A stretch of DNA of 64,000 nt from Brevibacterium oceani (GTDB taxonomy: Bacteria > Actinomycetota > Actinomycetes > Actinomycetales > Brevibacteriaceae), in the NCBI RefSeq assembly GCF_013623835.1, contig NZ_JABKDE010000009.1, forward strand, positions 62,001-126,000. The letters are read 5' to 3'. Positions within the stretch are counted from its first letter, which is position 1, and each line of letters opens with the position of its first letter. The notes under the pieces are model-generated. The model had not been told where the DNA came from, ran no database searches, and saw nothing but the letters and a program-made list of their open reading frames with translations. The translations under genes were made by a program, and so were the position numbers. Below are positions 33,551-40,217 of this stretch, piece after piece.

Positions 33551-34648
33551 ATGGCTGTCTCACCCGACTACGCTCGCGAACTCGTCCAGGCGATCCGCGA
33601 GGTCTACGAGGACGCCACGACACGACTCATCGCCGCCATCGCCGAGCAGGTCGCGGAGGGCATCCAGGACGAGGGCCGGGCGGACTTCCGCCTCGAATCG
33701 TTCCTGCGCCTCATCCAGCGCATCGACGTCATTATCGACGACCTCCGCCGAGGTGTCCCCGGTGCTGTCGAGCGAGCCATCGGCATCGCCTACCGACGTG
33801 GCAGTGCTGTGGCCACGGCGGACGCTGGCAAGGCTGGGCTGCCCGCCGCGAACGTCGGAGCCGTCGCTGCCGTTGGACGCACGGACGCCATCACACGACT
33901 CTTGTCGGAGGCGATGCGACCCCATGAGGAAGCCATACTGCAGATACGCAGGCAGGCCCGAGACGCCTACGACCGAGCAGTCACGAATGCTGTGGCTCAA
34001 ATGCTCACCGGAAGCGGAACACGATTCGAGGCCGCCCGAGACGCTGTGCTGGACCTTATGCGCAGCGGCGTGACCACCTTCCGGGATCGCACCGGACGCA
34101 AGTGGGATCTCGCGTCCTATGTGGAGATGGCGACCCGCACCTCGGCAGGCAACGCCATGATCGAGGGCCACACGGATCGGCTCGTCGACATGGGTGAGGA
34201 TCTCGTGATCGTGTCGAATGCCCCGGAGGAGTGCAAGATCTGCCGACCCTTCGAGGGCCGCGTGCTCTCAGTCTCGGGCCGCACAACCGGGAAGTTGTCG
34301 GACGGCAAGACGGTCATGTGCTCGGTCTCCGAGGCGAAGCGCGAGGGCCTGTTCCACCCGAATTGTCGGCACTCCATGTCGCTGTACCTCGTCGGCGTCA
34401 CCGAGGCCCCTACCCGCACCGCCGACCCGGAGGGCGACAAGCTCCGGCAACGGCAGCGAGCCTACGAACGGCGTATCCGCGAATGGAAGCGACGAGTCGC
34501 CATGGACGAGGCCACACTCGGCAAGGATCACGCGACGACGAAGGCCGACCGGAAGAAGCTGAGGACCGCACAGTCCGAGTTCCGCGCATGGCGGGAAGCC
34601 AACGGCCGCAAGAACCTATCGAGGCGGACGAACATCACCGTTCGCTGA
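33551..34648 (+). CDS. Minor capsid protein (MuF / SPP1 gp7-like)
   Basis: 365 aa. Long helical N-terminal half, then the MuF core: WDLASYVEMATRTSAGNAMI, APEECKICRPFEGRVLS, CSVSEAKREGLFHPNCRHSM. The Cys/His set resembles that of MuF proteins. The basic C-terminus (KLRTAQSEFRAWREANGRKN) is a family feature. A few copies enter the head; some MuF proteins carry toxins, but none is fused here. Confidence 0.9.
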   Translation: MAVSPDYARELVQAIREVYEDATTRLIAAIAEQVAEGIQDEGRADFRLESFLRLIQRIDVIIDDLRRGVPGAVERAIGIAYRRGSAVATADAGKAGLPAANVGAVAAVGRTDAITRLLSEAMRPHEEAILQIRRQARDAYDRAVTNAVAQMLTGSGTRFEAARDAVLDLMRSGVTTFRDRTGRKWDLASYVEMATRTSAGNAMIEGHTDRLVDMGEDLVIVSNAPEECKICRPFEGRVLSVSGRTTGKLSDGKTVMCSVSEAKREGLFHPNCRHSMSLYLVGVTEAPTRTADPEGDKLRQRQRAYERRIREWKRRVAMDEATLGKDHATTKADRKKLRTAQSEFRAWREANGRKNLSRRTNITVR

Positions 34649-34663
34649 CCACCGCACCATTCG

Positions 34664-34693
34664 AGCCCCTGGGGAGATTCCTCGGGGGCTTTC
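34664..34693 (+). terminator. Terminator within the head operon
   Basis: A 12-bp stem with two G-U pairs, a 3-nt loop (GAT) and TTTCT after it (34664-34690). It lies directly before the first CACTTGGAGGA-type ribosome site. It may balance MuF against capsid gene expression. Confidence 0.7.
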
Positions 34694-34706
34694 TCATGCA
34701 CGAAAA

Positions 34707-34717
34707 CACTTGGAGGA
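34707..34717 (+). promoter_or_regulatory. CACTTGGAGGA start-associated motif, copy 1
   Basis: Contains the ribosome site 3 bp before ATG 34721. The full 11-mer recurs at 34988 and 39491. Confidence 0.55.
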
Positions 34718-34720
34718 CCA

Positions 34721-34975
34721 ATGCCGAAGCCGACAGTTGGGCGAATCGTTCACTACTACCTGGACAGTGGAGATGCCGACTACCCCTCGCCTGCAATTGT
34801 GACGGCGGTTCCAGAGCTCTTGTCAGAAGCAGGCCCGAACAGTGGCCCGGAGGGGTATGTCGAGGCCCTGTATCTGGCTGTAATCGCACCTGCCGGAATC
34901 CTCTTCTGCTCAGACGTCCCGTTCAGCCGTGAACCTAAGCCGGGCCATTGGACGTGGCCGCCAATTGCACAGTGA
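34721..34975 (+). CDS. Hypothetical phage protein, 84 aa
   Basis: Strong ribosome site (TTGGAGGA). A beta-rich protein (GRIVHYYLDSGDADYPSPAI, YLAVIAPAGILFC) similar in type to small proteins encoded beside capsid genes of many actinophages. Precise role unknown. Confidence 0.7.
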   Translation: MPKPTVGRIVHYYLDSGDADYPSPAIVTAVPELLSEAGPNSGPEGYVEALYLAVIAPAGILFCSDVPFSREPKPGHWTWPPIAQ

Positions 34976-34987
34976 AACACAGCACAC

Positions 34988-34998
34988 CACTTGGAGGA
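34988..34998 (+). promoter_or_regulatory. CACTTGGAGGA start-associated motif, copy 2
   Basis: The same 11-mer as at 34707, here 3 bp before the scaffold ATG. Confidence 0.55.
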
Positions 34999-35001
34999 AT
35001 C

Positions 35002-35751
35002 ATGAAGCGCAATACCATCAAGGCCGCGGCCCCGATTGCCCGCCGCGCATCGTTCCAGAACCCGCTCGCGTTCCCTGGCATCCGGTTCGTCGGTGATGGG
35101 GGAGACGGCTCGGCTGTCGGTGACGGTGGAGCACCCGCCGGAGACGGCCAGGAGGCCCAGGGCGGCGACGAAAGCACGCCGCCGAGCAACGATGCCGAGA
35201 CCCCTGCGAACGACGGCCAGCGGGCCGCGCAGGACGACGAGCAGACCGGCTCGCAGGCCGACGATCCGAAGCTGAAGGCCGCACGCGACGAAGCCGCGCA
35301 GAACCGCATCAAGGCACGCGAGGCCACCGAGCAGATGGAGTCGCTTCGCACGACGCTCGGCAAGGCGCTCGGTCTCATCAAGGACGACGACGGCAAGGGC
35401 GAGGGCCCCGACGCTGAGGCACTGGCGAAGCAGATCGCCGACGAGCAGGCCAAGGCCACAAGCGCAGCGCGAGAACTCGCCGTATACAAGGCCGCCGCGA
35501 GTAACGGTGCCGACCCTGCGAAGCTGCTCGATTCGCGCTCGTTCCTGTCGTCCATCGAGAACGTCGACCACGCCGACGACAAAGCCATCGGCCAGGCGAT
35601 CAAGTCCGCCGTCGATGGCAACCGAAGTTTCGCACTTGCCCGGGTGGCAGGCGCGTCAACCGCAGACACCGCCAGCGGGCCTGGTGGAAGAAGCACCCCG
35701 AAAGCCGAGGTGTCGCTCGACGACGCCGTGGCAAGTCATTTCAACAGCTAA
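35002..35751 (+). CDS. Capsid scaffolding protein
   Basis: 249 aa. After a short basic N-terminus, residues 30-85 are Gly/Asp/Gln-rich and disordered. Residues about 90-165 form a charged coiled coil (KAARDEAAQNRIKAREATEQ), then helical segments. The length, acidity, coiled coil and position directly before the capsid gene identify a scaffold. It guides prohead assembly and leaves before packaging. Confidence 0.85.
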   Translation: MKRNTIKAAAPIARRASFQNPLAFPGIRFVGDGGDGSAVGDGGAPAGDGQEAQGGDESTPPSNDAETPANDGQRAAQDDEQTGSQADDPKLKAARDEAAQNRIKAREATEQMESLRTTLGKALGLIKDDDGKGEGPDAEALAKQIADEQAKATSAARELAVYKAAASNGADPAKLLDSRSFLSSIENVDHADDKAIGQAIKSAVDGNRSFALARVAGASTADTASGPGGRSTPKAEVSLDDAVASHFNS

Positions 35752-35771
35752 CCACTCACAAGGAGTAAGCC

Positions 35772-36734
35772 ATGCCTGTTTCCCTTTCCCAGGCCCGTCA
35801 GAACGCGACGGACGCCCTGGACCTCGCCGTCATCGACGAGTTCCGTACCAATCAGATTCTCGACCTCCTCACCTTCGAGGACGTCGTGAACCCCGCCGGT
35901 GGAGGCGCGACCCTCACCTACACCTACACTCGCAAGGTCTCGCGTGGCACCGCCGGATTCCGCGCAGTGAACACTGAGTACGCGCCCGACGAGTCGACCA
36001 CCAGCCGCCACAGCGTGGATCTCAAGATCCTCGGCGGCTCGTTCCAGGTCGACCGCATCCTTGCGAAGGTCGGACCCGCCGCGACCGGATCGATCGCGCT
36101 CAATATGAGCGACAAGATCGCCTCAGCTCGCGCCGAGTTCGGTAACGCCATCATCAACGGCGACTCCGCCACCGATGAGGACGCATTTGACGGTCTCAGC
36201 AAGGCCCTCGCCGGCTCCTCGACCGAGATCCAGGCGGACGGCACGTTCGACTGGTCGGCAGCCACTACCGAGGACGCATCATTCACCATCCTCGAGGCTC
36301 TCGATGAGTTGCTCGGCACTCTCGACAAGAGCGAAGGCGCGGCCATCATCGCGAACAAGCGGGCGATCAATAAGATCAAGTCCGCCGCCCGCCGTACATC
36401 CATGTACGTCGAGGCTCCCGGGCCGCGTGAGACCTCCCTGGCCTCCTACGGCAATGTCCGTCTCATCGAGGCAGGCAATACCGCGAACGGCAACGATCCG
36501 GTCATTCCCATCTCCGGCGGCCTGACCGACATCTACGCCGTGCGCTTCGGCCTCGACGGCTTCCATGGCGTCTCCACCACCGGCGGATCACTGGTGTCCC
36601 AGTGGATGCCCGACTTCACTCAGGCTGGCGCCGTGAAGACCGGCGAGGTCGAAATGGGACCGGTCGCTGTCGCTCTCAAGAAGACCAAGGCCGCCGCGGT
36701 TGTCCGCGACGTCAAGGTCGGAGCGGCGAACTGA
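35772..36734 (+). CDS. Major capsid protein (HK97 fold)
   Basis: 320 aa. An N-terminal helix region (LSQARQNATDALDLAVIDEF), an E-loop-like part (SVDLKILGGSFQVDRILAKV), a P-domain spine helix with IIANKRAINKIKSAARRTSM, and the C-terminal strand (EVEMGPVAVALKKTKAAAVV). There is no N-terminal protease delta domain, which fits a separate scaffold gene. The most abundant head protein. Confidence 0.9.
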   Translation: MPVSLSQARQNATDALDLAVIDEFRTNQILDLLTFEDVVNPAGGGATLTYTYTRKVSRGTAGFRAVNTEYAPDESTTSRHSVDLKILGGSFQVDRILAKVGPAATGSIALNMSDKIASARAEFGNAIINGDSATDEDAFDGLSKALAGSSTEIQADGTFDWSAATTEDASFTILEALDELLGTLDKSEGAAIIANKRAINKIKSAARRTSMYVEAPGPRETSLASYGNVRLIEAGNTANGNDPVIPISGGLTDIYAVRFGLDGFHGVSTTGGSLVSQWMPDFTQAGAVKTGEVEMGPVAVALKKTKAAAVVRDVKVGAAN

Positions 36735-36736
36735 TC

Positions 36737-36952
36737 ATGACGGTCAAGATCACCGCGCCGTCCACGGTCACCGGTGACTCGACATTCGGCCCGGTCACGC
36801 TTTCCTTCACAGATGGCGTGGCCGAGGTCGAATCGGTCTCCGATGGCCTGGGCCGCTACCTCGAAACCGCGGGCTACACGGTGGAGACACCGAAGCCCGC
36901 ACGTCGTCGGTCGAAGAAAGCCGACGAGGACGGAGAGACCAATGCCGACTGA
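36737..36952 (+). CDS. Small phage head protein, 71 aa
   Basis: Begins 2 bp after the capsid stop. A beta-strand-rich N-terminal two thirds (STFGPVTLSFTDGVAEVESV, then LGRYLETAGYTVE) and a basic/acidic tail. Similar small proteins follow capsid genes in many siphoviruses; perhaps a decoration or connector aid. Role unproven. Confidence 0.65.
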   Translation: MTVKITAPSTVTGDSTFGPVTLSFTDGVAEVESVSDGLGRYLETAGYTVETPKPARRRSKKADEDGETNAD

Positions 36953-37268
36953 CCCGAGAACCATCACCGACCAGACCATCGGCACGCCCCTGCGTGACGG
37001 TGCCGTGGATCCTCGCCCCGGTGACTTCCTCGGCCCTTCGAACGCCGGTGTCGAGGGTGAACTGGGCAACCCGCACGGCCCTACGGTCGTCAACCCCGGC
37101 CTGCACGCGCTGCAGGACGTTCGCCCGGTCCGCCCCGGTGTCGTCTCCGACGATCCGGCCACTCAGGACGCGAACGAGGATGCGCACCTCGCCGAATGGC
37201 AGACGCAGACCGTCCCGCCCGAGGAACCCGAACCGGAACCGGACCCGGAGGACCCCGGCGAGGGCTGA
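36942..37268 (+). CDS. Pro/Asp/Glu-rich phage protein, 108 aa
   Basis: Overlaps the previous gene by 11 bp. Low-complexity acidic and proline-rich C-terminus (PPEEPEPEPDPEDPGEG). No recognised domain. It may be an accessory capsid protein. About 150 bp without a gene follow. Confidence 0.6.
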   Translation: MPTDPRTITDQTIGTPLRDGAVDPRPGDFLGPSNAGVEGELGNPHGPTVVNPGLHALQDVRPVRPGVVSDDPATQDANEDAHLAEWQTQTVPPEEPEPEPDPEDPGEG

Positions 37269-37419
37269 CACATAGACCTGAGGGCTGGGCGTCAAGCCGG
37301 AGCGCAGCCACACACATCACCACCGGCAAGGTTCGATCGCGGGGATTTTTCAGCGCCCTTTCTGCCCCGTGCCATGACCGTTCCTGCGCCCTGCCCTCAT
37401 CTCACCTCAGGAGGCGACC

Positions 37420-37824
37420 ATGCCCGTCTATGCAACTGCCGCGGACTTCACTGACCCGCCGGAGAACATCGAATCGCAGATCCGTCTCGCCTCGTCCCTG
37501 GTGGATGACGCGACCATGACGGCCTTCTATTCGGTCGATGCCACCGGTGTGCCCACGAACGAGGACATTCGCGCCCGCTTCAAGGCCGCCGTCGTCGCTC
37601 AGGTCGGGTACTGGGCAGAGCTCGGCATTAACCCCGTCCTCGGGGTCGCCGGGATCGACTCCGAGAAGGTCGCGACGTCGAAGTCCATTGGCGGTGCATC
37701 CATTTCCTACGAGTCCGGGGAACGGGCATCGCTGGCGAAGTCGAATGCGCTGGGCGTGCTAGGCCCCGACGCACTCACCGTCCTCGGGCACCTCATTAAG
37801 GGCCCGGTGGTCGTCCGTGGCTGA
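37420..37824 (+). CDS. Head-tail connector (gp6/gp15-like adaptor)
   Basis: 134 aa. Position after capsid and helical pattern (DPPENIESQIRLASSLVDDA, FKAAVVAQVGYWAELG) plus a flexible loop fit the phage head-tail adaptor family. AGGAGGCG before ATG. Binds the portal. Confidence 0.8.
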   Translation: MPVYATAADFTDPPENIESQIRLASSLVDDATMTAFYSVDATGVPTNEDIRARFKAAVVAQVGYWAELGINPVLGVAGIDSEKVATSKSIGGASISYESGERASLAKSNALGVLGPDALTVLGHLIKGPVVVRG

Positions 37825-38137
37825 CGAACTCGCCCTGTTCTGGGTGCACACCACCAGCGTGCGCACCTACGAGGGCTCCGGGCCGTTCGGGGAGACCTAC
37901 GCCGACCCGGTGGACGTGCCGTGCTTCATCGACAACACCCGGAAGCTGGTCAGGGATCAGACCGGGCGCGAAGTCACCAGCGAAGCCACCATCACCGGAC
38001 CAGTCACGAAGGCCGCGCACTTCACCCCCGAATCGCTGGTCACGATCGACGGGAACGAGCGCACCGTGCTCACCGTGGCGACCCACTACAGCGGCTCACT
38101 CGACCTGCCCGACCACTTCGAGGTCACCACCACGTAG
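37817..38137 (+). CDS. Head-tail stopper protein (gp16-like)
   Basis: 106 aa from GTG. All-beta pattern (ALFWVHTTSVRTYEGSG, VDVPCFIDNTRKLVRDQTG, SLVTIDGNERTVLTVATH) typical of the small stopper proteins that follow the adaptor. Overlaps the adaptor by 8 bp. Confidence 0.75.
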   Translation: MADELALFWVHTTSVRTYEGSGPFGETYADPVDVPCFIDNTRKLVRDQTGREVTSEATITGPVTKAAHFTPESLVTIDGNERTVLTVATHYSGSLDLPDHFEVTTT

Positions 38138-38148
38138 AGGAGGCAGTC

Positions 38149-38493
38149 ATGGGCGCAACGTTCAAGGGCAAGAACCCGATCAAGTCCATCCGCGCCGCAC
38201 AGCTCAAAGGCGCGGACAAGGCTGCCGAGTTCCTGCTGGGGGAGTCGCGGGCCATCGTCCCGATCGAAGAAGCCACCCTCGAGCGGTCTGGCGCCGCCTC
38301 GACGGAGCAGAACGCGAAGGGCACGACGCTCGCCGTCTCCTATGACACCCCGTATGCGGTGGTTCAGCATGAGTCGCTGGACTTCAAGCACGACGGCGGC
38401 CGCAAGGCGAAGTACCTCGAAGGCCCGTTCAACTCCAAGAACGACAAGGCGCTGCAGGTCATCGCCGACACCGTGAAGGGGGTCATCAATTGA
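38149..38493 (+). CDS. Minor head-tail protein (HK97 gp10-like)
   Basis: 114 aa with AGGAGG upstream. HK97-gp10 pattern: AAEFLLGESRAIVPIEEATL, LAVSYDTPYAVVQHE and AKYLEGPFNSKND. Acts in head-tail joining or tail completion. Confidence 0.82.
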   Translation: MGATFKGKNPIKSIRAAQLKGADKAAEFLLGESRAIVPIEEATLERSGAASTEQNAKGTTLAVSYDTPYAVVQHESLDFKHDGGRKAKYLEGPFNSKNDKALQVIADTVKGVIN

Positions 38494-38888
38494 GCTATCA
38501 CGAGGATCTGTTCTACGGCATCGCCGACGAACTCGCCGACGTGGATGCCGTGCTCAACCTCGGTGTCCTGCCGCAGGATGCGAAGAACGCCATCGCGATC
38601 AACTTCTACAGCGTGCAGGACCACGGCACCATGACCGACAGCATCCAGGGTGTGCAGCTCGCGATCCGGGCTCAAGGCCGCGACCCGCGACTGACTCCCG
38701 CACTGTCGGAAGCCGTGTTCGACCGTCTCCACGGGATCACCGGTGCCGACTGGCACGGCATCCCCATCGTCCACTGTTATCGCAACTCCTCCGCCTACCT
38801 CGGAACCGATGACAGCGGGAACCACAAGATCACCGACAACTACTACGTCCAGCTCAGTCGGGCTGGCCGCCATCGCACCGACACCTAA
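38490..38888 (+). CDS. Tail terminator-like protein (gp17-like)
   Basis: 132 aa from TTG, overlapping the previous stop (TTGA). Pattern of tail-completion proteins: YHEDLFYGIADELADV, AINFYSVQDHGTMTDSIQGV (strand then a polymerising edge), DNYYVQLSR at the end. Position directly before the tail tube gene agrees. Confidence 0.78.
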   Translation: MSYHEDLFYGIADELADVDAVLNLGVLPQDAKNAIAINFYSVQDHGTMTDSIQGVQLAIRAQGRDPRLTPALSEAVFDRLHGITGADWHGIPIVHCYRNSSAYLGTDDSGNHKITDNYYVQLSRAGRHRTDT

Positions 38889-38899
38889 GGAGCACAGCA

Positions 38900-39403
38900 A
38901 TGTCTGTTTCGTTCGAACTACCCATGACCCCCGGCCTCGTCTCCGACTACCTCCTCGAAGTCGCACCTCTCACCGAGGGCGCGACCGAGCCGTCCGAGGT
39001 CACCGGCTGGACCGTCGTTCGCGGCATTCAGGAAATCACCCCGCCCGCCATCGAGAAGAACCTCGAAGACGACTCCGACCTCGACTCCGGCGCATGGGGT
39101 TCGCAGGTCGCCACCGGCCTCGAATACACCATCGAGGGCACCTGCAAGCGGCCCAAGGCTGGCTCGACTGATGCCGGCCAGGAGATCCTCGCCGCCGCAG
39201 GCCAGGGCGCAGGTGAGGACGGCATGTGCTGGTGGAGGCTCACCAGCAAGGCCACCGGCACCGGCAAGTCCGGCCTGTGCGACGCGACGTTCACCGAACA
39301 GGGCGGCGCACGCACCGACCTGACCCTGGCCGAGTTCACCCTCACCGGGCGCGGCGCAATCGTGCCCGTCACTGGCGGGTCCACCCCGCCCGAAGAGGGC
39401 TGA
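38900..39403 (+). CDS. Major tail (tube) protein
   Basis: 167 aa, AAGGAGC before ATG. Beta-sandwich pattern (WTVVRGIQEITPPAIEKNLE, GLEYTIEGTCKRPKAG, FTEQGGARTDLTLAEFTLTG). It is followed by the frameshifting chaperone pair, as expected for a tail tube gene. Confidence 0.88.
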   Translation: MSVSFELPMTPGLVSDYLLEVAPLTEGATEPSEVTGWTVVRGIQEITPPAIEKNLEDDSDLDSGAWGSQVATGLEYTIEGTCKRPKAGSTDAGQEILAAAGQGAGEDGMCWWRLTSKATGTGKSGLCDATFTEQGGARTDLTLAEFTLTGRGAIVPVTGGSTPPEEG

Positions 39404-39419
39404 CGCTCACCCCCTGATC

Positions 39420-39460
39420 CACCCCGGCTCGTCGTTTCCAAGTGGCGGCGAGTCGGGGTG
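39420..39460 (+). terminator. 15-bp hairpin after the tail tube gene
   Basis: 39420-39434 pairs with 39446-39460 (two G-U pairs) around an 11-nt loop containing CCAAGTGG. No U-run. It directly precedes three CACTTGGA repeats; the loop holds their reverse complement. Confidence 0.6.
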
Positions 39461-39473
39461 CTCCACTTACCCA

Positions 39474-39501
39474 CACTTGGACCACTTGGACACTTGGAGG
39501 A
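39474..39501 (+). repeat. Triple CACTTGGA repeat with start-associated motif, copy 3
   Basis: CACTTGGA begins at 39474, 39483 and 39491; the last is extended to CACTTGGAGGA and holds the ribosome site for the tail chaperone gene. Confidence 0.6.
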
Positions 39502-39507
39502 ACCACC

Positions 39508-40014
39508 ATGCGTTTCGCAGACGCTCACGAATCACTCGAAGAACCCCTCGAACTCCCCATCCGCGGCAAGGTCTACGAGATCCCGCCCGTCGACGCCGCA
39601 GACGGCATCCGCCTGCAGTCGTTCATGGCCGACCTGCAGGACATGGCACGCAAGCAGCAGGGCGGCGACGAGATCACCGAGGACGACGCCGTGAAATTCG
39701 GCGGCACCGACAGCCTCGAAGAACTCGAGGAGGCGAGCCTCACGAAGCCTGTGCGCGATCAGATGTTCGCAGACGGAGTTCCCCTGCGCGTCATCCAGGT
39801 CGCCGGCATGACCGCGTTCTACTGGCAGACCATCCAGGACGGAGGGGAAACGGCCAAGGCGTACTGGGAGTCCGGGGGAAAAGCACCCAAGCCCAATCGG
39901 GCCCAGCGCCGAACGGCGACCCGGACCCAACAGGGCGGGGCTACTACGACCCGGAAACAGGGCTCTCGGACTGGTACGAAGCCGAAGGCCGCCGCGTCCA
40001 AAACGAAGGGCTGA
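39508..40014 (+). CDS. Tail assembly chaperone, short form (gpG-like)
   Basis: 168 aa. Family features: PIRGKVYEIPPVDAADGIRL, an acidic helical middle and VAGMTAFYWQTIQDGGETA. It coats the tape measure during tail assembly. The tail of the normal product is basic and low in complexity (RTATRTQQGGATTTRKQG), as if that frame were under little constraint, while the -1 frame there encodes a conserved-looking domain. Confidence 0.9.
   Translation: MRFADAHESLEEPLELPIRGKVYEIPPVDAADGIRLQSFMADLQDMARKQQGGDEITEDDAVKFGGTDSLEELEEASLTKPVRDQMFADGVPLRVIQVAGMTAFYWQTIQDGGETAKAYWESGGKAPKPNRAQRRTATRTQQGGATTTRKQGSRTGTKPKAAASKTKG
39876..39882 (+). other. -1 ribosomal frameshift slippery site GGGAAAA
   Basis: In the short chaperone frame the codons read GGG GGA AAA, giving G-GGA-AAA: a canonical X-XXY-YYZ heptamer, one base different from the lambda site GGGAAAG. 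The -1 frame is then open to 40214. GC-rich pairing potential lies just downstream (GGGCCC...GGCGACCCGG). Confidence 0.85.
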
Positions 40015-40214
40015 CATGGATCGCCATTCTCGGCCAGTGGCGGCTCATCGAGCCTGACCTGCACCAGTTCTACGGCATCGACATACGCGACGGATCCATG
40101 CGGTCGAGGTCGTGGCGCTGGCTGAAAACCCGCATCGAGGGCCTATTCGGAGTGGAGCATTCCCGGCTTCGCCTCCACTTCTATCCACCGAAAAAGCAAT
40201 CCCGCAGGAGGTAG
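39882..40214 (+). CDS. Frameshift extension of the tail assembly chaperone (gpGT-like)
   Basis: 111 codons in the -1 frame with no start of its own, joined to codon 125 of the short form by slippage at GGGAAAA to give a protein of about 235 aa. The extension has RGYYDPETGLSDWYEAEGRR, then EGLTWIAILGQWRLIEPDLH and RSRSWRWLKTRIEGLF, and ends 3 bp before the tape measure gene. Such G/GT pairs are widely conserved in siphoviruses and set by the frameshift rate. Confidence 0.88.
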   Translation, partial: STQAQSGPAPNGDPDPTGRGYYDPETGLSDWYEAEGRRVQNEGLTWIAILGQWRLIEPDLHQFYGIDIRDGSMRSRSWRWLKTRIEGLFGVEHSRLRLHFYPPKKQSRRR

Positions 40215-40217
40215 GCC

